A model generated the notes under the pieces. The model did not search any database. It was not told the DNA's origin and saw nothing but the letters and a program-made list of their open reading frames with translations. 64,000 nucleotides of DNA from Oncomelania hupensis (taxonomy: Eukaryota; Mollusca; Gastropoda; Littorinimorpha; Pomatiopsidae): the NCBI GenBank assembly GCA_036898135.1, contig CM072512.1, positions 16,775,097 to 16,839,096 on the forward strand, given 5' to 3'. The first letter of the stretch is position 1; every line of letters begins with the position of its first letter. Positions 22,635 to 33,414 of this stretch are shown piece by piece. The position numbers and the translations under genes are program-made.

Positions 22635-23737
22635 TGCACAGGGGTCGACTTCGAGTAATGACCCCTTAAACGACGTTCAACCTCTACCCCCAAATCCTGT
22701 GTTTTTTCATGTACGCATTAAAGAATCCGACCATTCTGTCAAAAGTAGCATAAAGGTGACAGGTTCAACTATGCCCGATTAGGTAGATCGATTAGAGTAG
22801 CTCATTAGATCTTGGCTTTAGGCAGTGGGCATAATGTTCGTTTTTTGGTTTGTATGCGTCATTTTACGTTAAAGATAATTGACAAATGAGTTTACAAATT
22901 ATAACTAAAAATGATTGAAATAAGAGAACAGCGGATTATATTAAATATAAGAAAAGAAGAATATCGTCATTCCTCAATATCACGCATGTTTATCTTCTTC
23001 AATTACCTAAGATTATAATATTATATTAAGCTATAAACCAAATGTGATTTTAACTTAAAATAAATTACGAGTATTTATGATATCGTATTTACACGGTAAT
23101 TGTTTGATTTCTCATTCAATAATGTGATTGATTTAATTTCAAGAGAGCACACAGCTTGCAGAAAGTTGCCGACATCGGTGCCTGGAATTCGATCTTGATT
23201 TTGGCCAGAGCTTTTTCAACGGCGCTTACCAAACATTTGACTTCAGAGGTTTTTTTAAATTGCCCGGTGGAGATGATGCAATTTCTTACAGCTCCGCTGG
23301 TTCGTGATTTATAAAAATGTAAACCTATCCTGCAAGGATAAGCAAAAGCGCCTACTGAATATCAGCGTTCCTTAGGCCTACTACCCCTCTACATCTGATT
23401 CAGACGTATAGGTTCTTACGCTCTGAGTGGGATCGTTGGGTTAAACCCTGCTGAAGGCGTTGACATTGATCGACAGCAGTCATTCACGTGACGCCACTGC
23501 ATGATCTTTTGCTTCCATAACAGCTGCAGTGGTCTTCGTTTTGGTTTCTCTGTCGCATGACCTAACGACACGGCGGTCGTGTATCAAGCACAGTAAGGAG
23601 GGCGCCTGCTCCCTCCAGGGCCAGACCGAGCGCAATTAGTGTTTGTCTATAAGAGACTTTAGTTACAAATATTTATCTATTTATTTTATTTTATAATTTT
23701 TTAATTTTTATTTTATTTGTAAGTTATATATTTAAAT

Positions 23738-23799
<62 letters not shown>

Positions 23800-24119
23800 C
23801 CGTGCTTCAATTTTAATTTAGCTGTACTGTATTTGAACATTCAAATGAACTGACACCGATAAATGTTTAGTTTCTTGACATTATTGAGGAAATTGGCACC
23901 AAAAAACAAGAGTCGACGAACTCTAACAAGGAAAATTAAATACGTCGAGTGTCTAATATTACAATTCTTAATAAAATGGATATCTTGTGCGTGATTTTAT
24001 GACAGAAGTATTTTTTTTAAATGTAAAATTCATAAACAGATGCTGTTGCGTTTTTCTTCATAATGTTACGATCAGTGTGTGTATGTTGCTACGCTATGTT
24101 ATGTCATATATGCATGCAA

Positions 24120-24203
<84 letters not shown>

Positions 24204-24240
24204 ATCTAAAAATGTAAAGTATTGCCAGTGAGTAAATTAT
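21500..24240. other. Unassigned DNA with simple repeats
   Basis: Simple tracts are (CAT)n at 21844-21924, (GT)n then (TTG)n at 22568-22632, (CAA)n at 23739-23800 and (GT)n at 24124-24201. The His-rich frame over 21844-21924 is a repeat artefact. No other feature seen. Confidence 0.45.
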
Positions 24241-24254
24241 GGGAGGCGAGATAT

Positions 24255-24378
24255 AGCAAATGCGCGAGCATTTGCACGAGCAAATGCGCGAACCTCGCGC
24301 ACTTGCTCGCGCATTTGCTCTTGCAAGTGTTCGAGCAAATGCGCGAGCAGGTGCGCGATCATTTGCTCGAGCGGTTGC
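24255..24378. repeat. GC-rich multi-hairpin island 1
   Basis: GAGCAAATGCGCGA occurs directly at 24279 and 24333, and as its reverse complement at 24307-24320, with further half copies. Several alternative 14-15-bp stems are therefore possible. The island is sharply GC-rich within AT-rich DNA. Confidence 0.75.
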
Positions 24379-24852
24379 TACGCCCGTGGCTATAAGGGTT
24401 TTGCTGAAAACTGTCAACGGAAAGAGAGGAACTGAAAATGAACACATGTTTTTTTGTAGATCTCCGACCTAGATATTTTGTATTTATCCGTATTAGTTTG
24501 ATGTTAAATATTTACGTAATATTTGTGGCCCTTAAACCTAATTTCTAAGTAGAATACAATTTAAATAACTGTCTCAATATGTTTTGAGATAGCTTTTATT
24601 TTAAAATATTATTAAAGTATTAGTAATTAATATGTAAATATATTATATAAATATAAATAAGTTCTGAATCGTCCTTAATGTTATGATAAGTTTATTTCAT
24701 GAATGATATTAAGTTTAGTAGTGCTAGTTTTCACTAATTATTAGTAATATTATTACTAATAAATGCAAGAAATTTTTAATTTGTGCACGTCTCAAATTCT
24801 TTTACATAAACATTCTTTTCCGGGTATAATTTTTACGTTTATGGAGCGGATT

Positions 24853-24932
24853 ATAGCAAACGCACGCGCATTTGCTCGCACACTTGCTGGAGCAAATGCG
24901 TGAGAAAGTGCGCGAACCTCGCGCAAATGCTC
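24853..24932. repeat. GC-rich multi-hairpin island 2
   Basis: Related to 24255-24378: it shares ATATAGCAAA/TTATAGCAAA at the start, CGCGCATTTGCTCG, GAGCAAATGCG and the GCGCGAACCTCGCGC hairpin. Same orientation, about 600 bp away, with AT-rich DNA between. Confidence 0.7.
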
Positions 24933-24939
24933 CCCTTCA

Positions 24940-25362
24940 CATCAACGAAGGACATTTTCCTGGCTTGTCTACAAGAGAATAGAAGATCTCATGACCCCCA
25001 TGGCTCATATTAGCCATACATTATTTAATGAGAGCGCAATTCGTAGGCAGAATTGCATTAATATTTTCTAACTGTCGAATCATCGCTTTCCTTTTGCTCT
25101 GGACTGAAAACATAAAATTTCAACAGTGTCTATTCTTTAATCTTGGTCCTGACATTTTCTTCGTCAAATGCTTAAAACACAATCATAGTCATTGTGTGTG
25201 TGTGTGGGTGTGTGTGTGTGGGTGTGTGTGTGTGCGCGTGTGTGTGTGTGTGTTGTATATGTTCTGATTTGGTCTTTCAAGTTTTGCTTTCACTTCGTTT
25301 AATTATTTATGTTTTTTTTTTAAAATTACTAATTAATTAATTTATTTATTTTTTATCTTCTG
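24940..25362. other. Unassigned DNA with (GT)n
   Basis: Contains an imperfect (GT)n at 25195-25254; nothing else recognised. Confidence 0.4.
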
Positions 25363-25406
25363 TAAAGCGCTATGAGCTCTAGTGAGGAAGGGCGCTGTTC
25401 AAATGT

Positions 25407-25499
<93 letters not shown>
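25363..25499 (+). mobile_element. CR1/L2-like retroposon 3' end with (ATT)n tail
   Basis: GTAAAGCGCTATGAGCTCTA, then AAGGGCGCTGTTCAAATG, run into about 30 ATT units (25407-25499). This is the typical 3' end of CR1/L2-group retroposons, and no coding part is recognisable upstream. Confidence 0.6.
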
Positions 25500-25501
<2 letters not shown>

Positions 25502-25618
25502 GCAGATAGAGCAAAAGGAAGATCTACTAAAATGAATATTATTTCAGGAAGTAGATACACGTATACGATATTACATGAAAGTGGAAGCGTGTGTGGTGAA
25601 GGATAGCAGCTAGGTACA

Positions 25619-25619
<1 letters not shown>

Positions 25620-25656
<37 letters not shown>

Positions 25657-25666
25657 CGATGATGAT
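25620..25666 (+). repeat. (GAT)n microsatellite, left part
   Basis: GAT repeat interrupted at 25667 by a solo LTR. It resumes at 27202-27246. Confidence 0.9.
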
Positions 25667-27201
25667 TGTCACGTGGGGTTTAGTTGTTACTGGGCTCTGC
25701 ACAATGGAATGCTGTAACCCTCACGCTTTATTCGATGGGAACTGCTAGTTAGTCACCCTGTGAATTACTTTAATAAATTTATTTGTTTAGCTCGGTCTGT
25801 GTTCAGGCTGGGGTACAGAGATAGATAGAAAAATGATAAAAATCACTGTCACACTAGCTTTCACACGGCTATGAATCATATGTAGTCCAGCCACTTGATA
25901 ACAGTTAAAATCACACATTTATTTCTTCTACTCTATACAAGATTTTCGATGTACTAATCTACCTTAAAAAGTCTTAAGTCAATGCAAATGGTTCGATCGC
26001 TGATAGTCTAGTCAGCTGTTATGTCTTCATCGGGCACTGGCTACTAAAGTTCTTGAAGATTGGACTACTGTGGTCCGTTTTACTATAGTTTCTGAAGAGT
26101 GGACTACTGTGGTCCTTTTGCTATCAGTTTGGGTGCACTTCTTCCGTGTCACTTAACTGCAGTGTGGTGTGTTTGAAGCCCTTCGTGGAGGTAGCTTCTG
26201 GTACACGATGTGTCGTCGTGTAGTTTGGTCCCTTGCCACGCTGTGGGGTCTTGCAGGGTGTTTTCCAGGGGTGCTCCCTCAGTCTTGTGCTGTAGAGGCT
26301 AGACAGCCAACTTGGTTTTCCTGTGGAGTTGGGCGCACGGGATATCTCGCCTGCTCGTCTGTAATATAAGAGACGAAATTCTGCACAACCTTGAATAATA
26401 GGTCTGTGCAGAGCGTCTCACTGAAAGCCTAAGTAGCCCTCAGTGATAGCTCCACATCTCTATACAAAAGCGACGAACATTCCGCTACATCCGTGGTCCT
26501 TTGGAATCTCAACTCTACTTTCCTATACATACATAAATTTAAATCGGGGCTAACTACACACATACAGAATTAATAATATTATAAACATTCACGGGTACAG
26601 CCACTGGTCTGCAAACATACATATAGGTTAAACAACAGTGGTTCCGTCAGGTATACAACATGGTGTCGGCCGGTCATGCTTAACACGTGTTCGGCTTCTC
26701 CACATGGTAAGGCAAATTCGGATTAACAATTCACATCTATGCATGGCAAATTTTACAAACATAATTTCAACAATAATATAAATATATCACCATGAAACAG
26801 AAGTATGTTCATTACCTGTTTGACAAAGTCAGGCTCATGGCTACTTGATTGAATTCTAAGATTCAAAAGTCCTGTTTCCTGGTCTATGAGTGAAGATATT
26901 GCTCTACTCAGGTGTAGCTGTGTACCCTGTGGCGTCTTACCCTCAACTGACCTAATACCTGGTTTGGACTGAATCAGCCAGAACTGGATCTAGCCGCTCA
27001 GCATGAGTACTGATTGGAGAAAACGTTTCGATCCCACGCACACAGTGCTGACGTCACTACACTGTTTGCGTCAAGCTCGCGGTGTGTGTACCTCTGTATA
27101 CTGTAATCGTCTGCTGTGTACTACATTAACTTTCTAAGGTTACAATGACTAAACTAGGCTAAATAGTACAGTAAGCAGGGTAAACTGGTCTGTTCGTGAC
27201 A
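25667..27201 (+). mobile_element. Solo LTR, family T, copy 1
   Basis: 1535 bp beginning TGTCACG and ending CGTGACA (perfect 7-bp inverted terminus), with ATGAT on both sides (25662-25666, 27202-27206) inside a (GAT)n array. It is homologous along its length to 33415-35069 and, inverted, to 45747-47257. Shared blocks are GGGCTCTGCACAATGGAAT, AGTCCAGCCACTTG, CACACATTTATTTCTTCTAC, GCAGAGCGTCTCACTGA and ACAGCCACTGGTCTGC. There is no primer site or coding region next to it, so it is a recombinational solo LTR. Confidence 0.85.

Positions 27202-27246
<45 letters not shown>
27202..27246 (+). repeat. (GAT)n microsatellite, right part
   Basis: Continuation of the array at 25620-25666 beyond the solo LTR. 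Confidence 0.9.
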
Positions 27247-27247
<1 letters not shown>

Positions 27248-27582
27248 CCGCCAGATACTCTCGCTGCGCTCAGGTAGAAAAAATATTAGAAGCGAGAAAA
27301 TGACGAGACTGTCCTTGAGCTGTACTGATGTCATATTGAATAATTTTCATTTTTGGTTAAAGAAGAATAAAAGATTACAAAGAATTCGCCCAGACGAACA
27401 GAAGCTGAGGTTGATAGACAGTTTTCAGATCCAACGAAATTTGCAGGAAGATGGGATGGGTTATTGCATCACAAATAGAAAGGAATATTTCGCAATATTC
27501 AAACAACATGGACGGATAGATAAGCGGATATAGCTGCCAAATTGGCAATATTTAGGTTATTCTGGGCAGTGAGTTGAAAGAC

Positions 27583-28312
27583 CTCAAGGATACTTTCCCC
27601 CTGGACTATTCCCACCCGAATCCTTCCAGCCGGACTTTCTCCCCCCTGTGACGTTTTCCCTCTGGGACTCTTCTCCCTAAGACTTTCCCTCCCGTTATTT
27701 TATTCTTTCCCACTATTACGTTTTCCCACCATTATTTTTTTTGATTTTTTTTTTGATTGGTTAATGCATTTTTTTTGTGGCTAAAATGTTTACTCTCACA
27801 TATGTGTGATTCCAACTATTCATTCAACATCTTTGTTTTAAAACATATACATTCACACACATACGTACACATCTAAAAGAAAACATGGTATGCAATTCCG
27901 AAAACTCAAAATCTCATCCAGCCGTTTTTGAGATCTTTAGCAAAATGACTCCAGTTACCTTTGCGGTAGAGTCAGTTACAATGGCTAACATTGCTCATTC
28001 CTCGTGTGCGACGTGTTTAGCGCGAGTGAGTTCTCCTGCCGAGTCTCGACAAAATTCATAGGCGCATGCAAGCCGTAATTTCTTTCCGCCACAGTTTTAG
28101 GAGTTTGCAAGTTTATCTTAAAAAAATTGAAACGGGGAAAAAAGTCCTAAGGGGAAAGAGTCCCATGGGAAAAAAGTCACGGGGACGGAGGGAGGGAGGG
28201 GAAAGGAGGAGAGGGGGGAAAGGAGGGAAGTTGGGGGAGGGGGGATATCTAGTCGGAAGAATTCGGGAGCAAAATGCCTGAAGGGAAAAAGTCCAGGGGG
28301 AAGGTGTCCTGA
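27583..28312. mobile_element. Foldback-type element with degenerate pyrimidine-rich arms
   Basis: The left arm (27583-27694) reads CTTTCCCCCTGGACTATTCC, CGAATCCTTCC, CCCCCCTGTGAC, CCCTCTGGGACTCTT. The right arm (28129-28312), read on the minus strand, gives the same series in the same order (CTTCCCCCTGGACTTTTTCC, CGAATTCTTCC, GTGACTTTTTTCCC, GGGACTCTTTCCCC). About 430 bp of unrelated sequence separate the arms. Inverted arms and no coding region suggest a foldback DNA element. Confidence 0.6.
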
Positions 28313-28407
28313 TACGGGCTGAAAGATAAGGGCAAAGTATCGTTACCAAGCAGGCAGACAGTCTTTGGTGTTGTTATTGTTGTTTTTATTTAATAGAAAA
28401 ATAAAAT

Positions 28408-28600
28408 GAAAAGGTAAAAGGTAAAAGGTAAAGGTGGTCCCATAGCCTTGTGGCCGTAGGGGAGCGTGATGTTGGAGATCACACTTATCTTTGGCCAGCG
28501 TAATGAGGGTGATGCCCATCTCTCTCCCTCGCTGCTTTACCTTCCCCACCCTGAAAAGAGTAGGCACTCAAGTCACAGTTGAGTCAACTGTGAAAAGCAA
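28408..28600 (-). mobile_element. SINE family S3, 5'-truncated copy
   Basis: Homologous to 54399-54580: GGGGAGCGTGATGTTGGAG, AATGAGGGTGATGCCCATC, CACAGTTGAGTCAACTG. The 3' end (left) carries GGTAAAA-type repeats. The tRNA/5S head seen in the other copy is missing here. Confidence 0.8.
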
Positions 28601-28654
28601 ACAGAAATCTATTTTGGACATTAGGTCAAAGAGACATTATTTAGTTTATATTTA

Positions 28655-28925
28655 GGTATTTCAGCGTTCTCATTTAGGTCTTTTCCAGATCAAGAGCTGC
28701 CCAATGCGCTGATCGAAACAGGACCTAACTCCAGCCGCCCGAGGCGCCCATTTGCAACCTTTGGGTGCATAGTCTGACGCCCAGACGACTGAGCACAAAC
28801 TTGGGCGACCGGGGATGGGGACAAGGGACCTAGTGCGTGCTGGGTGTATTTGTGTAGCTACAGAACTGACCCGCCTAGGCCAGGGCATGAGCGTAAGGAT
28901 CACAGACTAGACCTCGGTTTATACT
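28655..28925 (-). mobile_element. SINE family S2, minus-strand copy
   Basis: Read on the minus strand it contains GATGAGAGTATAAACCGAGG, CACTAGGTCCCTTGTCCCC, GTGCTCAGTCGTCTGGGC and CTTGATCTGGAAAAG, in the same order as the copy at 59195-59505. The GATGAGA...TAAACC(A/G)AGGTC core is, as I recall, a widespread central SINE domain in invertebrates. Confidence 0.8.
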
Positions 28926-29378
28926 CTCATCGGTGAACGCACAAAGACAGACCAATAAGGTGATTTAACCTGTAAGTTCCAACTGTCGGACATTGCGGCC
29001 AAACAAACACTATTTTAGATTGGAAGTTGTACATATATCTTACGTTGTTGAATGTCTACATGAGCACTCAAGTTAAGATGTCTACTGCCGATTCCAGTAA
29101 ATCTAGAAGAAAAAAAAAAGATTCCACAAGGAAAACAATAATTATCTATCCAGACCAGCTCAACTTCTGGTTTTAGCAACCAATGCCGCACAGCGGAAAC
29201 AAGAATCCAAGGGACATTGATTGGGTCTTACATTGTGCAGAAGGTGAAATTAATGGACGGACAATGGACGGACACACGATTCACCAATTCTCCTTTTATT
29301 AGTTTGGAACCGCAACAGAGATCCTGGTTCTCATTCTGTAAACCTAATATAAATAATATCGGAGACTATTCGAAAATT
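28926..29378. other. Unassigned DNA
   Basis: Nothing recognised. Confidence 0.35.
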
Positions 29379-29390
29379 ACCCTGGTTAAA

Positions 29391-30168
29391 GAAGAGGTAG
29401 AAGAAGAGGGAGACAGAAAAAGAGGTGAGAGGACAACATTCGAGAATGGACTGGTTTGACACTGAGCGAAACAATCAGGGTTGCTGAGGACAGGGAAAGA
29501 TTACATGACATTACATGATTATTGCTTTAGGTCCAGCGGACTCTTCCGAGCGAAATCAGGACCGGACAACCCCTGATCCGCATCAAAGATCTGCTGAAAC
29601 AACCCTAGTGGTAAAACTGAAAGCTCTCCTCCAGCCAGTCACTTTACAATAAAGACATCCCACGCAGGGGACGCTGAGGCTGTACTCTAATTTATCGAAC
29701 CCCCGTTTGCAAAAACAAAATAGAATACAAACATCATTATAAATTATCAACAAAACACATACATATAAAATGCCTACATTGCAAACTAATAACATCATAG
29801 GAAGCCCTAGTGACCACCTGGCAGAAAGCGTCCAATATTCCCATGCTGATCCAACAGACCTCATACACAAATAAGGAGTCTTGTCCCGGAAGAGTTTTCA
29901 AGAAAAAAGATAGGTGACTGGTCTAGCGAAGGAGAAGATAGTATAGCAGATTGATAGAACAGAGCAGGAATGAGAAAGAGCAAATGAGAATGACAGCGAC
30001 AGTGGGAATTTAAAGCACTAATTTTCCAGAAAGTGTGGATACTATTTATACTGAAACCCCCGGCACCCCAACGGGGGATCAGGGAAAGAATGGAGTACGC
30101 TGGTTAAACGATCATCTGTGGTGTCCCTACGACCTCCGAGTTATGGGATAGGATAGGATAGGAATAGG
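29391..30168 (+). mobile_element. RTE-type LINE copy D (3' end), containing a nested retroposon
   Basis: ACCCTGGTTAAA flanks it at 29379-29390 and 30169-30180 (12-bp duplication). The LINE itself is only the last ~190 bp (GGTAGAAGAAGAGGGAGACA onward; C-terminal domain and GGATA tail). It is split at CAGGGAAAGA by the ~0.58-kb retroposon at 29501-30079. Confidence 0.9.
29501..30079 (-). mobile_element. ~0.58-kb retroposon family, full-length copy
   Basis: It is flanked by CAGGGAAAGA at 29491-29500 and 30080-30089. On the minus strand it starts GATCCCCCGTTGGGGTGCCG and GTATAAATAGT, ends GAGTCCGCTGGACC and then an ATGTAATGTCATGTAA tail. No tRNA, 7SL or 5S head is evident, and the 95-codon frame inside has no recognised domain. 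A second full-length copy is at 61321-61478 plus 62967-63380, split by an RTE element. A 3' fragment lies at 2781-2850. Confidence 0.8.
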
Positions 30169-30180
30169 ACCCTGGTTAAA

Positions 30181-30672
30181 TGAATGTATGCATCTCAGAC
30201 TATTTTGTTTGCGAGCTGGCGGCTGAAGGAGAGGCGGCTTAATGAAATATTTACGACTAATACCTATTTGGGCTATTACGCGTGCGCTTATTGGGTAGAG
30301 TGTGGGCTTACTCACTCCTGACTTCAGCAATCCTGTTGTGTGAATGCTGGATCTCGGTGACAGCACCTTGAGCAGTACCTGAGCCTGAGTTTGAACAACG
30401 GAAGCCCACTTTATCATTGTTTCATGTAATAGCAATGCGAATTTTAGGCCAGTTTTCGCCGAAAGTAAACAAAGCCGTCAAATTGAGGCCCTTTTAAAAA
30501 TTAACCAAAATGAAATAACCGAATGGAGAGGATGTGTGTCTGTCTATGCAGGCTGTCAGATATGAGCGATTCAGAAAATGTTAACCGCGCAACAGCTTGT
30601 ACCCATAATTTACGTTTTCGGTACTCTTATAATTTGCTAGGGAGAAAACCAGTGTAATCATCTGCTGCAACT
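30181..30672. other. Unassigned DNA
   Basis: Nothing recognised. Confidence 0.35.
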
Positions 30673-31146
30673 GGTCCTATCCTATCCTATCCTATCCTAT
30701 CCTATCCTATCCTATCCTGTCCCATAACCCGTAGGTCGTAGGGGCACCACAGATGATCGTTTAACCAGCATACTCCATCTTTCTCTGTCCTCAACAGCCC
30801 TGATGGCTTCGCTCAGTGTCAAACCAGTCCATTTTCGAATGTTGTCCTCCCACCTCTTTTTCGGTCTCCCTCTTCTTCTACCTCCTTGCACTGTGCCTTG
30901 CAGAATGGTCTTTGCAAGGCCTGATGATCCGGGGACGTGGCCATACCATCGGAGTTTCCGCTTCTTCACCACTGTGAGCAGGTCATCGTGTTGTCCAATG
31001 GCTTGTGTGATGGTCTGTCGGACTTCGTCGTTGGTGATGTGTTGGGTATAGGAAATGCCCAGAAGTCTTCTGTAGCACCTCATCTCCATGCTTTGTATTC
31101 TTCGTTGTAGATCTGCTGTGAGGGTCCATGCTTCGCAAGCATACTA
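30673..31146 (-). mobile_element. RTE-type LINE copy J (3' end)
   Basis: Nine TCCTA pentamers mark the 3' end (30674-30720). The minus strand encodes MEMRCYRRLLGISYTQHITN, RQTITQAIGQHDDLLTVVKK, LRWYGHV and GGRRRGRPKKRWEDNIRKWT over an open 125-codon frame: the complete C-terminal domain. It is 5'-truncated at about 31146. Confidence 0.9.
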
Positions 31147-31921
31147 GATAATCAGGGAATCGCTGTTCATGCGGGCGATTTGTGGTGTTTACGATGAAGG
31201 CTGTCAATAAATAATAAGCGTTGGTAGGCGGGTGTGGCTCTGGATGAAAGTAGGATGGGGGCATGGCGGAGGTGATTATTATTTTGTCCTTTCACGTGCC
31301 GATTGAGACTACCCAAATAGACGGTGCATGATTTGGGTTCCAGCATAGTACAATGGTTACAGGAACCCAAATGGCGTAATGCCTGTACAGAAGATTACAG
31401 TTAGGTGATATTGCCAGGACCTGTTGGCATAGTCTAGATCTTAGTTTCAGGCACTCGATATGTTTTGCACAATATTCGTCACCCATGCGGACGAAATTAG
31501 GGTTCATTCTCAGCTGAGTCGCAGAACAGCGCCACCCAGGACGAGGGGGAATAGGGCATAGTGCTTTATTGTATCCGGTACTCGCCCTCAAAGGTCGCTT
31601 TGTTTCATCATTTTCTAAACGCGTTTTGCGTTGTATCTCAAACTTTGCTGAGCCGATCTCCATAATTTGTTTGCTTGCGGATAGTTCAGAAAAGAGCCCA
31701 TCATTCCTTGCTTTGATTTTTATTCTTTAGAACAAAGTAATACTTTTGTTAAAAAACAACAACAAGATCGGCTATGTTTGTGTTTGGAAATACATTTGAA
31801 AGAGTTTATATCTTGTTTAGAGTTGGTTTGGTTCATTGTTGATATTGCTGCTGCTGCTGCTGTTGATGATAAAGATTACAATTACGAAGATGATGACGCC
31901 GCCGACGACGTCGACGACGAC

Positions 31922-31995
<74 letters not shown>

Positions 31996-33414
31996 CGCTA
32001 CTACTACTTTTGCTGCTACTGCTGCTGCTAGGGATGATGGTGACCACATGTAATGCACCAGACACTCCATGCCCGTTGAGAATATGCCGGAAGCGAGCCG
32101 GGGGAAAAGATAAGAGGGCCAAAAATAATGGGTGGTCCATAGAGACTGAGATGAGGCGTTTGGCTCTATTGGTGCGGGGTGTTCAAACTTGTTGGCTAGA
32201 GCTAGAAGGCATGTTCGCGGCCCTTGATAGATAGAATGGAGTAGGCATGTTAACTGTTGCTAATGTTAGTTCACGGAATAATAAATAGTTTGTATCGAAC
32301 ACAATGTAAGCCGTCCGTACGTAGCGTTAACATTTTCCGCAACCGCATACAGACAAAAAAAGGAGATATTTTTGGAGGGGTGTGGAGGTGGGGTGGGTTG
32401 GAGGAAGGGGTCGATTGGTCTGTGCGGATTGTCTAACATGGAGAGGTCTGTCTGCATGATGCTGCCGAAGTCATTGTTTCACCTGTTGACAATCATTTAG
32501 GTGTGTGTATGTGTATGTGGGTGTGTGAGGGTGTGTGTGTGTGTGTGGGCATGGGTGTGTCTGTGTGTGTGTGTGTGTGTCTAGGTAGAAATTGTGTGCG
32601 TGTGTGTGGGTGGGTGTATGTATGTGACCCGTACATGCTGATTGTCTACAGTCAATGTGTTTGCCTGCGGTTATTAAATATTGTGAGTGAAACTGAATGG
32701 ACCCGCTAATCATCGTCCTGAATCGTATGTCCGTGCGTGGAATGTATTTGTTCAGAATTAAGACAACAGACACATCTGTTCAGTGAAACCACGGACGTGA
32801 CTTGAATTGTACAGGGCAGAGGAGAAACTGAAGAGTCAAGCTGTTAATGGTGTACATTTGGACACCGATCGAGACAAAAGATAATTAGTACTAATCAACT
32901 CAGTGTCCGTAGGAATAACCCATGGGGAGAGTGAACTGGAGGCTGAAAACTGACCATTGTGCACCAGACAGAAGACAATTGCAGTACAAATCAACCCAGT
33001 TGTCGCGAAGCGTAAACACTATAGGGGGGAATGTATGAATTGGAGGGTCCGTGGAGAAAACTGAATGTGGTCAAATCGTGGATAGAATAAATGAATGCAC
33101 AAGGCAAAAGACTAATCAATTGTCTGCAAAGGGGATAAAAATGGTGCGCGACGTGAAGAGAATGACATCAGTTCTAGACTGCCAGATCCCAGTGGGGAAG
33201 CCTCTAATGGGGCTGGGCACTTTGTATTCGTATTTGTGCAAAGCGTGGGTGTAACCGCCGGGGTACTCCAATCAAACGTCTACCTCCATCTCCAACACCG
33301 GGCCCGTGCTTTTTGCAGGAGCCAACGCACACAGACTCGAGAGACACACAGATAGACACACAATAATTCACAGAGAGGCCCACTGACACACACACACACA
33401 ACGCAGTCGACAAG
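31147..33414. other. Unassigned DNA with simple repeats
   Basis: Contains (GAT)n at 31904-31995 (codes poly-Asp/Met/Ser in different frames, not genes), imperfect (GT)n at 32498-32620, and a diverged tandem repeat of roughly 100-130 bp at about 32870-33110. The 123-codon minus-strand frame at 31292-31663 has no recognised domain. Confidence 0.4.

Noticed and set aside
31292..31663. 123-codon minus-strand frame
   Set aside because: Considered as a transposon fragment, but I could not match it to a family.
27202..33414. Full-length LTR element between the two direct family T LTRs
   Set aside because: No primer site, gag or pol lies between them. Copy 1 has its own flanking duplication and the interval holds unrelated SINEs and LINEs.
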